In this document: in pieces, positions 16,269 through 24,936 of the stretch
Layout: every line of letters begins with the position of its first letter
Numbering within the stretch: position 1 is the first letter of the stretch
Origin: an uncultured Pseudomonadota bacterium
Lineage (GTDB): Bacteria; Pseudomonadota; Gammaproteobacteria; Methylococcales; Methylomonadaceae
Length of the DNA: 31,879 bases
Direction: 5' to 3'
NCBI GenBank assembly: GCA_903902945.1
Contig: CAIUWU010000311.1
Coordinates: 1 to 31,879 of the forward strand
Notes under the pieces: generated by a model
The model's input: only the letters and a program-made list of their open reading frames with translations
Databases searched by the model: none
What the model was told of the DNA's origin: nothing
Position numbers and translations under genes: made by a program

Positions 16269-19092
16269 AACGACGAATCTCACCGTCACCGGCCACGTTT
16301 TCCACGCAGCGGCCACACAACTCAGGATGGTCGGCATGATGACCGACATCCGGTCTTTGATGCCAGCAACGCACACATTTCTGATGCTCGGAAACACTGA
16401 CTTTCAGCTTCAGGCCGTCCAGTTCGGTAGTGACGGCATCCGCCGGGGCGTGCTCCAGCTGCACCACATGCGCCGCAGAGGTAATGAACACGAAACGCAG
16501 TTCATCATCCAGCTTGCCCAGTTCAGCAAAATAATTGTCATCGCCGTACAAAGTCACTTCAGCATTCAGTGAAGCGCCGATGGCGCCTTGGCTACGCAAC
16601 TGTTCCAGTTCTTTGCTGACAATAGTGCGCACCGCCATGATACGGTCCCAAGTATCGCGGTTGATTGCCGCATCGGCCGCCATCGGCTGCAAGCCTTGAT
16701 ACCAGGTTTCCAGAAACACCGATTCGCTACGCTGACCCGGCAACACCTGCCAGATTTCGTCGGCGGTATAGCTGGTAATCGGCGCCAGCCAGCGCACCAT
16801 CGCTTCGATGACATGGAACATCGCGGTCTGCGCAGAACGACGCGCCAGACCATCGGCCTTGGCGGTGTACTGGCGATCTTTAATGATATCCAGATAAAAA
16901 CCACCCAGATCGATACTACAGAAATTCAGCACTTTCTGATAAATCACCTGAAACTGATACTGGTCGTAAGCCGCTTTGATCTCTTCCTGAATCTGCCAGG
17001 CTTTATCGACTACCCAGCGATCCAGCGCCAGCAAATCTTCGGTAGCAACCAGATCGGTAGCCGGATCGAATCCATCCAGATTCGACAGCAGGAAGCGGGC
17101 AGTATTGCGCAAGCGGCGATAAGCGTCGGAAGTACGTTTCAAAATTTCTTCCGACACCGACATTTCATAACGGTAATCACTGCCGGCCACCCATAAGCGC
17201 AACACATCGGCACCCAGTGATTTCATCACCGTCTGCGGCAGCACCACATTGCCTTTGGATTTGGACATTTTTTTGCCTTCGGCATCGACCACGAAACCGT
17301 GGGTCAACACTTCGCGGTAAGGCGCGGCTTCATGCATCGCTACCGAAGCCATCAAAGACGACTGGAACCACCCGCGATGCTGATCCGATCCTTCCAAATA
17401 CAGATCGGCAGGAAATTGCAGCTGGGCACGACGATTCAGCACCGCCGCATGAGTAACACCGGAATCAAACCAGACATCGAGGGTATCGTTGATTTTGTCG
17501 TATTGCTCGGCTTCTGCGCCCAGTAACTCGGCGGCATCTAGTTCAAACCAGGCATCGATACCGGTTTTTTCAATGCGCTGCGCCACCTGTTCAATCAGCT
17601 CGGCAGTGCGCGGGTGCAATTCACCGCTTTCCTTATGTACAAACAAAGCAATCGGCACACCCCAGGTACGTTGTCTGGAAATACACCAGTCCGGGCGTTT
17701 TTCAATCATGGTTTCAATGCGAGCCTGACCCCAGTCCGGCACCCATTTGACTTGCTGGACTTCCTGCAAGGCCGTGGCCCGCAGCTGATTTCTTTCCATG
17801 GCAATAAACCACTGCGGCGTGGCGCGGAAAATAATCGGCGTTTTGTGACGCCAGCAGTGCGGATAGCTGTGCAGCAGCGCATGATGATGCAGCAATTTGC
17901 CTCGCTCGCGCAGCACGTCCAGCACCTTGTCGTTGGCGCTAAACACATGCAGACCGGCAAACAGCTCGGTACTGGGTAAAAATACGCCGTTGTTACCGAC
18001 CGGATTATCGACCGGCAGATCGTATTTCATGCCAACCACATAGTCTTCCTGACCGTGGCCGGGAGCGGTATGCACCGCACCAGTACCAGCATCGGTGGTG
18101 ACGTGGTCGCCGAGAATCACCGGCACTTGGCGGTCATAAAACGGATGCTGCAATAACTGGCCTTCCAGCGCACTACCCTGACAATAAGCGACAACGTGAT
18201 AGTCTTCAATGCCATAACGTGAGGTCGCATCTTTCAGTAAAGCTTCGGCCAGTAACAGACGCTCGGGCTGACCATCAATCTGGCACTGGATAACCACATA
18301 TTCCAGCTCTGGATTCAGTGCCACACCCTGATTGGCAGGCAAAGTCCAGGGAGTAGTGGTCCAGATCACCACCGACAGCGGGCCGCTACCAACATGCTCA
18401 GCCGGATGAGTGCATTGCGCTAAAAAGCCCTGCTCATCTACCACCTGAAACTTAACGTCTATCGCCGGCGAATGTTTATCTTCATATTCGACTTCTGCTT
18501 CCGCCAGTGCCGAACCGCAATCGGTACACCAGTGCACCGGCTTGGCACCTTTGCTGAGATGGCCGTTGCTGGCAATCTGACCCAGCGCGCGGACGATATC
18601 GGCTTCAAAGGCAAAATCCATGGTCAGATACGGATTATCCCAGTCACCCAGCACACCCAGACGAATGAACTCTTGTTTCTGAATCGCAACCTGTTTGCTG
18701 GCATAAGTACGGCAGTGTTGACGAAACTCGGCCGGGGTAACTTTGACGCCAGCTTTGCCAACACTTTTTTCTACCATCAGTTCGATTGGCAAACCATGAC
18801 AATCCCAGCCCGGCACATAAGGTGCATCGAAACCACTGAGGGTTTTGGATTTGATAATGATGTCTTTGAGCACTTTATTGACGGCGTGGCCGATATGAAT
18901 CGCGCCGTTCGCATAAGGCGGGCCATCATGCAGAATGAATTTAGGACGGCCGTGGGCTATTTCCCTGATTTTTTGATACAGCTGGTTCTGATTCCATTTC
19001 TGTAACATCTCCGGTTCGCGCTGGGCCAGATTGGCCTTCATCGCAAACTCGGTCTTGGGAAGATTCAGGGTTGGTTTGTAATCCATGCTCAT
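16261..19092 (-). CDS. ileS: Isoleucyl-tRNA synthetase
   Basis: A 943-aa protein, full length for the bacterial type. The HIGH motif is at residues 66-69 (ANGAIHIGHA), the KMSKS motif is in EGKKMSKSKGNVV near residue 605, and the editing (CP1) domain lies between them (TTTPWTLPANQGV, DAGTGAVHTAPGHGQEDY). The C-terminal zinc finger is present (CVRCWHQRPDVG with CGRC). It charges tRNA-Ile and edits valine. The start could be M1 or M3 (19092 or 19086). It heads an ileS-lspA operon. The 134 bp upstream hold a weak TTTAAC-18-TAGAAT promoter-like pair but no other feature. Confidence 0.97.
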   Translation of the reverse strand: MSMDYKPTLNLPKTEFAMKANLAQREPEMLQKWNQNQLYQKIREIAHGRPKFILHDGPPYANGAIHIGHAVNKVLKDIIIKSKTLSGFDAPYVPGWDCHGLPIELMVEKSVGKAGVKVTPAEFRQHCRTYASKQVAIQKQEFIRLGVLGDWDNPYLTMDFAFEADIVRALGQIASNGHLSKGAKPVHWCTDCGSALAEAEVEYEDKHSPAIDVKFQVVDEQGFLAQCTHPAEHVGSGPLSVVIWTTTPWTLPANQGVALNPELEYVVIQCQIDGQPERLLLAEALLKDATSRYGIEDYHVVAYCQGSALEGQLLQHPFYDRQVPVILGDHVTTDAGTGAVHTAPGHGQEDYVVGMKYDLPVDNPVGNNGVFLPSTELFAGLHVFSANDKVLDVLRERGKLLHHHALLHSYPHCWRHKTPIIFRATPQWFIAMERNQLRATALQEVQQVKWVPDWGQARIETMIEKRPDWCISRQRTWGVPIALFVHKESGELHPRTAELIEQVAQRIEKTGIDAWFELDAAELLGAEAEQYDKINDTLDVWFDSGVTHAAVLNRRAQLQFPADLYLEGSDQHRGWFQSSLMASVAMHEAAPYREVLTHGFVVDAEGKKMSKSKGNVVLPQTVMKSLGADVLRLWVAGSDYRYEMSVSEEILKRTSDAYRRLRNTARFLLSNLDGFDPATDLVATEDLLALDRWVVDKAWQIQEEIKAAYDQYQFQVIYQKVLNFCSIDLGGFYLDIIKDRQYTAKADGLARRSAQTAMFHVIEAMVRWLAPITSYTADEIWQVLPGQRSESVFLETWYQGLQPMAADAAINRDTWDRIMAVRTIVSKELEQLRSQGAIGASLNAEVTLYGDDNYFAELGKLDDELRFVFITSAAHVVQLEHAPADAVTTELDGLKLKVSVSEHQKCVRCWHQRPDVGHHADHPELCGRCVENVAGDGEIRRYA

Positions 19093-19226
19093 AATGTTCT
19101 GTACGCCGCAGCCGTAAGATTCTGATAAAAATCGTAATCGGCGATTCTATCATCAACTTGTAAATGGGTTAAAGCGCAAGGGGCTTATCAGACTCCGGGT
19201 AGCCGCTTTTCAACTATCAATAATCA

Positions 19227-19865
19227 TCAACAGGCATACTGTTGCCGGTAAGCATGAATAATCGCCAGTTTTTCGCTGTCCGGTTCGGTAAGGGCGATGT
19301 AATCGATGATATTTTCCAGCGAAATGATGCTGATCACTGGCAGATCAAACTGCGCAGCGACTTCCTGTACTGCCGACAGCTGATTTTGACCCTTTTCCTG
19401 ACGGTCCAGGGCGATCACCACCCCAGCCACGGTAGCACCGGCGCCGCGAATGATTTCTACCGATTCGCGCACCGAAGTGCCGGCGGTAATCACGTCATCG
19501 ATAATCCATACCTTACCCTGTAACGGCGCGCCCACCAGCACGCCGCCTTCGCCGTGATCTTTGGCTTCTTTGCGATTAAAGGCAAACGGCAGATCGCTTT
19601 TCATGCGCGAATAGGCAATCGCAGTGCTACTGGCCAGCGGAATGCCTTTATAAGCCGGTCCGTAAAGGACATCGATCTCAACCTTGGCATTGATCAGCGC
19701 CTGAGCATAAAACTGCCCCAGTTTGTCAAGGCTGGCGCCGCTGTTAAATAAGCCGGTGTTAAAAAAATACGGGCTGGTGCGGCCGGATTTGAGCTGAAAC
19801 TGGCCAAATTTTAAAACACCAAGTTCCAGGGCATAGTGGATAAACTGATTTTGATATTCAAGCAT
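19227..19865 (-). CDS. pyrE: Orotate phosphoribosyltransferase
   Basis: A 212-aa protein with the PRPP-binding motif VWIIDDVITAGTSVRE, the flexible loop region FAFNRKEAKDHGEGG and the N-terminal LKFGQFQLKSGRTSPYFFN block typical of proteobacterial PyrE. It makes OMP from orotate in pyrimidine synthesis. It lies 51 bp downstream of hemW on the same strand. No attenuator-like leader was recognised in that short gap. Confidence 0.97.
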   Translation of the reverse strand: MLEYQNQFIHYALELGVLKFGQFQLKSGRTSPYFFNTGLFNSGASLDKLGQFYAQALINAKVEIDVLYGPAYKGIPLASSTAIAYSRMKSDLPFAFNRKEAKDHGEGGVLVGAPLQGKVWIIDDVITAGTSVRESVEIIRGAGATVAGVVIALDRQEKGQNQLSAVQEVAAQFDLPVISIISLENIIDYIALTEPDSEKLAIIHAYRQQYAC

Positions 19866-19916
19866 AAGTATTAACAGGGTTATGAAAGGAAAGCTGGCGA
19901 TTATAGCCGCTGTGTT

Positions 19917-21044
19917 TTAAGGGAAAAATTTTTCCAGAATCGCATCCAGAAAATCCCAGCCGCGTTCCGAACAACGAATCTGCTGCTGATCGCACTCCAG
20001 CAAACCGCTATCCAGACAATCCTGCAAAGCCGGTTGCAGAGTCTCTGCCGCCAGCCCGGTGATTGCCGTGTAATCAGCCAGATTAAAACCGCCTCTGAGT
20101 CGCAGCTGATTCATCACAAATTCCAGCGGCAGCTGATCGAGCGCAATGGTTTCGCATAGCCCCGGCTGCCGGCTCAGATACTGTTCGGGATTTTTAGGTT
20201 TGCTGGTGCGGATAATCGAATCGGGTAAATGCTGGCTGATTTTGCCGTGAGCGCCAGCGCCGATACCCAGATAATCGCCAAACTGCCAGTAGTTCAGATT
20301 ATGCCGCGCCTGTTTGCCGGTCTGCGCATAAGCCGAGATTTCATATTGCTGATAACCGTGCGCCGCCAGCTGTTGCTGACAGGCTTTTTGCATGGCATAC
20401 AAGGCATCGTCTTCCGGCAAGGCCGGCGGGTAACGATGAAAATAGGTATTGGGTTCCAGCGTCAGCTGATAGAACGACAAGTGACTGGGCGCAAAAGACA
20501 GCGCCGTTGCTATGTCGGCCAGCGCCTGTTGGGTTGTCTGCGCCGGCAGACCGAACATCAAATCCAGATTCAGATTATCAAAACCGGCCTGACGGGCAAT
20601 ATCGATAGCACGTCTGGCCTCGTCACCAGAATGCACCCGCCCCAGTTTTTGCAAATGCTGATCATGAAAACTCTGAATACCAATCGACAGCCGGTTGATA
20701 CCCAGCTCACGAAACGCCTGAAACTTGGCGGCTTCAAAAGTGCCCGGATTGGCTTCCAGGGTGATTTCACAATCGGCCGCCAGCGCCAGCTGCTGACCAA
20801 TGCCGCTCAGCAAGCGCTGTAAGGCTGCCGGCGAAAACAGGCTGGGGGTGCCGCCACCCATAAAAATGCTTTGCAGCGCCGGCAGCGGGGCAAACTGGCT
20901 CAGGTCACTGGCCAGATCAGCCAGCAGGACATCGATATAAGCCTGTTCCGGTATGGGGTTTTTGACCGCATGAGAATTGAAATCGCAATACGGGCATTTC
21001 TGGATGCACCACGGAAAGTGGATATAGAGGCTGAGCGGCGGCAC
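19917..21044 (-). CDS. hemW: Heme chaperone HemW (radical SAM, HemN-like)
   Basis: A 375-aa protein. The radical-SAM CxxxCxxC cysteines are Cys13, Cys17 and Cys20 (PWCIQKCPYCDF), followed by FMGGGTPSLFS and a HemN-type C-terminal domain. The HNxxYW motif is present (HNLNYWQFGDYLGIGAGAHG). It is shorter than HemN (about 450 aa) and lacks the extra N-terminal cysteine region, so HemW, which delivers heme to respiratory proteins, is the better call than an oxygen-independent coproporphyrinogen oxidase. It starts 9 bp after gloA. Confidence 0.93.
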   Translation of the reverse strand: MPPLSLYIHFPWCIQKCPYCDFNSHAVKNPIPEQAYIDVLLADLASDLSQFAPLPALQSIFMGGGTPSLFSPAALQRLLSGIGQQLALAADCEITLEANPGTFEAAKFQAFRELGINRLSIGIQSFHDQHLQKLGRVHSGDEARRAIDIARQAGFDNLNLDLMFGLPAQTTQQALADIATALSFAPSHLSFYQLTLEPNTYFHRYPPALPEDDALYAMQKACQQQLAAHGYQQYEISAYAQTGKQARHNLNYWQFGDYLGIGAGAHGKISQHLPDSIIRTSKPKNPEQYLSRQPGLCETIALDQLPLEFVMNQLRLRGGFNLADYTAITGLAAETLQPALQDCLDSGLLECDQQQIRCSERGWDFLDAILEKFFP

Positions 21045-21053
21045 AGAAGACGT

Positions 21054-21494
21054 TTACCAAACGCCGACACTGGCCATCGAAGCCCAGGGTTCCTGCACCG
21101 GTAACGGTTTACCTTTTTGCAGCAGTTCGATCGAAATCTGATCCGGCGAACGGATAAAGGCCATCCAGCCATCGCGCGGCGGACGGTTGATGGTGACACC
21201 TTGCGCCTGCAAACGTTCGCAAATGGCATAAATGTCATCCACAGCAAAAGCCAGATGACCAAAATTACGCCCGCCGCTGTAATCCTCGGTATCCCAGTTG
21301 TAAGTCAGTTCCAGCAACGGCGCGTCATTGGCTTGCGCCGATTGCTGATCGCCCGGTGCCGCCAGATACACCAGCGTAAAACGTCCGGCTTCACTGTCCA
21401 TGCGTCTGATTTCCACCAGACCGAGTTTGTTGCAATAAAAATCCAGCGACTGTTCCAGGTCTTTGACCCGAACCATGGTGTGTAAATAGTGCAT
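21054..21494 (-). CDS. gloA: Lactoylglutathione lyase (glyoxalase I)
   Basis: A 146-aa VOC-fold protein from the ATG at 21492-21494 (MHYLHTMVRVKDLEQSLDFY); the longer frame needs a TTG start. The four metal ligands are recognisable: His in LHTMVRV, Glu in LLELTYNWD, His in NFGHLAFAV and Glu in ISIELLQ. It converts the methylglyoxal-glutathione adduct to S-lactoylglutathione. It lies 30 bp after bufC, apparently the fifth gene of the buf operon, and 9 bp before hemW. Confidence 0.92.
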   Translation of the reverse strand: MHYLHTMVRVKDLEQSLDFYCNKLGLVEIRRMDSEAGRFTLVYLAAPGDQQSAQANDAPLLELTYNWDTEDYSGGRNFGHLAFAVDDIYAICERLQAQGVTINRPPRDGWMAFIRSPDQISIELLQKGKPLPVQEPWASMASVGVW

Positions 21495-21524
21495 AGTGAT
21501 ACTCAACAGGTTTAAAAATCAGGA

Positions 21525-22268
21525 TTACGCAGCAACGATGATGCCTTTGACGGCCATTTCCCACAGACTGCTCAGTGCATGCGGCAACAAGCTGTCAATA
21601 TCGCTGCCAGGCATTTCGGCAACCAGTTGCGTTACCGCTTCGCGAGCAGTGCCGGCTTGCCGTTCCAGCAGTTGCAACAGCCGAAAAGTAAGCGCTGCGG
21701 CCTGCATGAAATGCACCTCGTGTTCGGCATCACGGTAAACCACCAGATAAGTCGGCTGCGCCGGCGGCACGACCGGCAGGAATTGTGCAGAAATCTGCTG
21801 CACCGGATACTGATAGGCCAGCAGCCAGGCCAGCGGCGATACCGTCAAGGTCTGCCGTTCAAAATCAGCCAGTAAGGCATCGCTGGCAAACAACGGTTCG
21901 TCCTTGGCTATCGCCAGCGCCAGCTCGACCCATTCATAATGCGCCAGTTCCCACAGAAACGGATAATCACCGGGCTGCTGACGCTGTTGCAGGTAGGCGA
22001 GAAATTCTTCGGCTATTTCAGAGAAGTAGGGAGTCTGACAACGATGACTGGCAAAAAAATCGGTAGCCAGCGCCAGCCATTGCTGATCATCAAACAAAGT
22101 CCGCAACACCGGAAAACTGGTGCTGAGAAAACTATCGATATTGTTAAAAAACAGTTCGCGGTACATGGCCATCCGCTCCGGGGCAACATCGGCCGGTGCG
22201 GGGTTATGCTGCGGATCGCGGATATAGGCAGCAAACTCTGCCTGCTTGGCACGAAAGTCGACAGCCAT
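21525..22268 (-). CDS. bufC: BufC/HvfC-type partner of the DUF692 maturase (DUF2063)
   Basis: A 247-aa protein from the ATG at 22266-22268 (MAVDFRAKQAEFAAYIRDPQ). This codon overlaps the bufB stop as TGATG, so the 54 extra upstream codons in the same frame are rejected. The DUF2063 N-terminal domain is evident (MYRELFFNNIDSFLSTSFPV, then FLWELAHYEWVELAL), followed by a small C-terminal domain with AAALTFRLLQLLE. In characterised bufferin and related pathways this protein assists the DUF692 enzyme in recognising the precursor peptide. The call rests on family resemblance and on location next to bufB. Confidence 0.85.
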   Translation of the reverse strand: MAVDFRAKQAEFAAYIRDPQHNPAPADVAPERMAMYRELFFNNIDSFLSTSFPVLRTLFDDQQWLALATDFFASHRCQTPYFSEIAEEFLAYLQQRQQPGDYPFLWELAHYEWVELALAIAKDEPLFASDALLADFERQTLTVSPLAWLLAYQYPVQQISAQFLPVVPPAQPTYLVVYRDAEHEVHFMQAAALTFRLLQLLERQAGTAREAVTQLVAEMPGSDIDSLLPHALSSLWEMAVKGIIVAA

Positions 22269-23119
22269 CAGGCCACCTGTTTGTGTCGGGCCTGAACAGC
22301 CTGTTGTTGTAACTGACCGATGGTAGCCACTTCGGCAACCAGCTCGGCCAGCGGCGGCAGATTGAAATCGCGCTCCAGCAAAGTAGGAAACACGCCATGA
22401 TGCTGATAGGCTTTGCTCAGCAAATCCCAAACCGGATCGATCACCGGCGCACCGTGGGTATCGACCAGAAAATCCGGCGCCTGCACAAAATGTCCGGCCA
22501 TGTGACCGTAAGCAATCCGTTCGCCGGGAATCGCTCGCATGAAGGCTTCGGCATCGTACTGATGATTAACGCTGTTGACGTAGATATTGTTGATATCGAG
22601 CAGAATCAGGCAATCGGCTTCTGCGACCACCGCATTGAAAAACTCAATCTCGCTCATTTCCTGACCGGGTGCAGCGTAATAGGAAATATTTTCGATGGCA
22701 ATGCGTTGTTCGAGAAGCTCCTGAACCCGGCGAATCCGTGATGCAGCGTGCCTGACCGCTTCTTCAGTAAACGGGATCGGCATCAGGTCATATAAATGAC
22801 CCTGATGACTGCAATAACTGAGATGTTCGCTATACAGGCTAATGCCGTACTCGGCAATAAAACCTTTCAGGGCGCGGATAAACGCTTCGTCGAGCGGATC
22901 GGTGCTGCCGACCGACAGCGACAAACCATGAGCCACAAACGGAAACTGCTCGGTCATAGCCTTAAAGCGCTGGCCATGCTTGCCGCCGATGGTCATCCAG
23001 TTTTCCGGGGCCACCTCATAAAAGCCGATTTCAGCCGGTGGCTGTTGCAAAACGTCATTCAGAAACGAACGCTTCAGACCTAGACCAGCACCTGAAATGG
23101 TATTTAATGGGGTACCCAT
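22268..23119 (-). CDS. bufB: BufB/HvfB-type MNIO maturase (DUF692)
   Basis: A 283-aa TIM-barrel protein of the DUF692 family. It starts with SGAGLGLKRSFLNDVL and shows the expected metal-ligand strands: VAHGLSLSVGS, YSEHLSYC, AIENISYY, LLDINNIYVN, YGHMAGH, DTHGAPV and LERDFN. These multinuclear non-heme iron enzymes oxidise cysteines of RiPP precursors, for example to thiooxazoles in bufferins. The likely substrate is the Cys-Gly-rich BufA encoded two genes upstream. It lies 17 bp after dedA. Confidence 0.9.
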   Translation of the reverse strand: MGTPLNTISGAGLGLKRSFLNDVLQQPPAEIGFYEVAPENWMTIGGKHGQRFKAMTEQFPFVAHGLSLSVGSTDPLDEAFIRALKGFIAEYGISLYSEHLSYCSHQGHLYDLMPIPFTEEAVRHAASRIRRVQELLEQRIAIENISYYAAPGQEMSEIEFFNAVVAEADCLILLDINNIYVNSVNHQYDAEAFMRAIPGERIAYGHMAGHFVQAPDFLVDTHGAPVIDPVWDLLSKAYQHHGVFPTLLERDFNLPPLAELVAEVATIGQLQQQAVQARHKQVA

Positions 23120-23136
23120 GAAAACCTCCCGCCCGT

Positions 23137-23694
23137 TTATTGTTCCTGTTTTCGGGCCGAACGCCAGAACAGAAAAACACCGACGATGACCAGCAAGCCC
23201 AGGAAATAAAATTGATATTCTTTGACATCGCCTAAAAAGCGTTCCGCCAGATCGCCGAACTGGTAGCCGATCAGACCAAACGAGATCGCCCAGATCAAAG
23301 CCCCCAGAAAATTGAGGATGAAAAATTTAACGGGGCTAAGGCGACTGGCACCGATCACAAACGGGGTGACATTGCGAATCCCGTAAATAAAACGGAAACC
23401 CAAAATCACCGGCAGCTGATGTCGGTGCAATAAATCGAACACCTTATCGGTTTTACTATGCCACAGCGGTCTTTTTTCCAGAAAGCTGATGCCTTTCCAA
23501 CGACCAATGTAAAAAAAGGTCTGATCGCCGGCAAACGTCCCAAGAAATGCTGACAGAATCACCAGAGGCAGTTCCAGCCCGATCCCGCTGTGAGCCAGAA
23601 AACCGGCAATCAGCAGGATCGTTTCACCTTCCAGATAAGTCCCGATGAACAGCGCAAGATAGCCGTAATCAATAACAAGTTGCTGTAAATCCAT
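23137..23694 (-). CDS. DedA-family membrane protein
   Basis: A 185-aa protein with several membrane helices and the DedA/SNARE-associated (VTT) pattern: YLALFIGTYLEGETILLIAG, FLGTFAGDQTFFYIGRWKG, and GFRFIYGIRNVTPFVIGASR with the conserved arginines. DedA proteins act in lipid recycling and proton-motive-force homeostasis at the inner membrane. It sits between bufA (32 bp upstream) and bufB (17 bp downstream), suggesting a link with metallophore export or metal stress; that link is inference. Confidence 0.88.
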   Translation of the reverse strand: MDLQQLVIDYGYLALFIGTYLEGETILLIAGFLAHSGIGLELPLVILSAFLGTFAGDQTFFYIGRWKGISFLEKRPLWHSKTDKVFDLLHRHQLPVILGFRFIYGIRNVTPFVIGASRLSPVKFFILNFLGALIWAISFGLIGYQFGDLAERFLGDVKEYQFYFLGLLVIVGVFLFWRSARKQEQ

Positions 23695-23726
23695 GATAGG
23701 TGTCGGACTAGAGGTAAATTAAATGA

Positions 23727-24203
23727 TTAATGGCCGCCGTGCATTTTTGCACCGCAGGCAGTTTCACTGTCTTTCATCATTGCGCCGCAAGCCATCTGAC
23801 CCGCTTTATGATCGGCTTTACCTTCGTCACCGTGTTTCATGTCGCCCATCATGCCGCAAGCACCTTCTTTGCCTTTCATCATCGCGCCACAACTGCTTTC
23901 CATGCCGGGTTTCATTTTGCCACCGCTCATCATCGCACCGCACTGACCGGCACCGCATGAACCTTCGGCTTTTTTGACCTGACCGCCATCATGTTTTTCA
24001 TGAGCCTTGCTGTCGGCTTTGGCAGCAGCGCCACAACCGGCTTCATTGACTTTATTGTGCGTATCCACTGCCACTTGCATGTAACCGGATGACATTTCAG
24101 TCATCGCAAATGGATTGGTTTCAGCATTGACATTGGCCGCCAGACCGGTCAGAACAGCACTTCCTACAGCAGTGGCAATCTGGGTTTTGTTGTATTTTTT
24201 CAT
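23727..24203 (-). CDS. bufA: BufA-like Cys-rich RiPP precursor (bufferin type)
   Basis: A 158-aa protein from the ATG at 24201-24203, with GGAGAG about 10 nt upstream. The N-terminus is a Sec-type signal (MKKYNKTQIATAVGSAVLTG, likely cleaved after ANVNA). The mature part is low complexity, rich in Lys, Gly, Met and His, and contains seven cysteines, every one followed by Gly. Two match EGxCG (EGSCG, EGACG), the motif oxidised in bufferins, and CGAMM recurs three times. Bufferins are periplasmic copper- or zinc-chelating peptides made by MNIO enzymes. It heads the operon bufA-dedA-bufB-bufC. The family call is good; the metal is not determined. Confidence 0.82.
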   Translation of the reverse strand: MKKYNKTQIATAVGSAVLTGLAANVNAETNPFAMTEMSSGYMQVAVDTHNKVNEAGCGAAAKADSKAHEKHDGGQVKKAEGSCGAGQCGAMMSGGKMKPGMESSCGAMMKGKEGACGMMGDMKHGDEGKADHKAGQMACGAMMKDSETACGAKMHGGH

Positions 24204-24295
24204 GATGCTTTCTCTCCAAGTGTGTTTATAGTTATGTAAGGCCGTCACATTAGATAAATCATGGACCGCTAATTTTGTCGCCGGATTATGGCATA

Positions 24296-24931
24296 TCAAC
24301 TTAAATTCTTTGCGTTAAATTCACACAAATCAACTATGCAGCAACTTTCGCAGCGAGGTTTCCTGGCGATGCAGGTATAGCGGCCATGCAAAATCAACAG
24401 ATGATGGGCGTCTTTTTTAAAGCGCGCCGGCACGCTTTTATCGAGTTTCTTTTCCACTTCCAGCACATTTTTACCGGGCCCCAGACCGGTACGGTTGGCC
24501 AGACGAAAAATATGGGTATCAACCGCAATCGTCGGTAAACCAAATGCGGTATTCAAAATCACATTGGCTGTCTTGCGGCCGACACCGGCCAGCGCTTCCA
24601 GCGCCGCCCGGTCTTTCGGCACTTCGCCGCCATGCTGCTCGATCAGTGTCTGACAAAGCTTGATGATATTGGCCGCTTTGCTGTTAAACAGTCCGATGGT
24701 TTTGATGTAGTGCTTTAAACCGGTTTCACCCAGCGCCAGAATCGCCTGCGGCGTGTTGGCAACCGGAAACAGCAGGGCGGTAGCTTTGTTGACCCCTTTA
24801 TCGGTGGCCTGGGCGGAGAGTACCACGGCAATCAGCAATTCAAAGGCCGTCGAGTACTGCAATTCGGTAGTCGGCTCGGGAATCGCCGCCGCCAGCCGCT
24901 CGAAAATCAGTTCGCGCTTTTGCCGGTTCAC
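24296..24931 (-). CDS. nth: Endonuclease III
   Basis: A 211-aa protein. The helix-hairpin-helix has the catalytic lysine (LAGVGRKTANVILN) and the catalytic aspartate is in IAVDTHIFRLANR. The C-terminal iron-sulfur cysteines follow the C-x6-C-x2-C-x5-C pattern (CIARKPRCESCCIVDLC). It is a DNA glycosylase/AP lyase for oxidised pyrimidines. It starts 5 bp after thyA and ends the MEKHLA-creA-thyA-nth run. Confidence 0.97.
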   Translation of the reverse strand: MNRQKRELIFERLAAAIPEPTTELQYSTAFELLIAVVLSAQATDKGVNKATALLFPVANTPQAILALGETGLKHYIKTIGLFNSKAANIIKLCQTLIEQHGGEVPKDRAALEALAGVGRKTANVILNTAFGLPTIAVDTHIFRLANRTGLGPGKNVLEVEKKLDKSVPARFKKDAHHLLILHGRYTCIARKPRCESCCIVDLCEFNAKNLS

Positions 24932-24936
24932 GCCAA

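Noticed and set aside
22269..22430. N-terminal extension of BufC up to 22430
   Set aside because: The extra 54 codons overlap the end of bufB, have no family similarity, and the TGATG overlap gives a better start.
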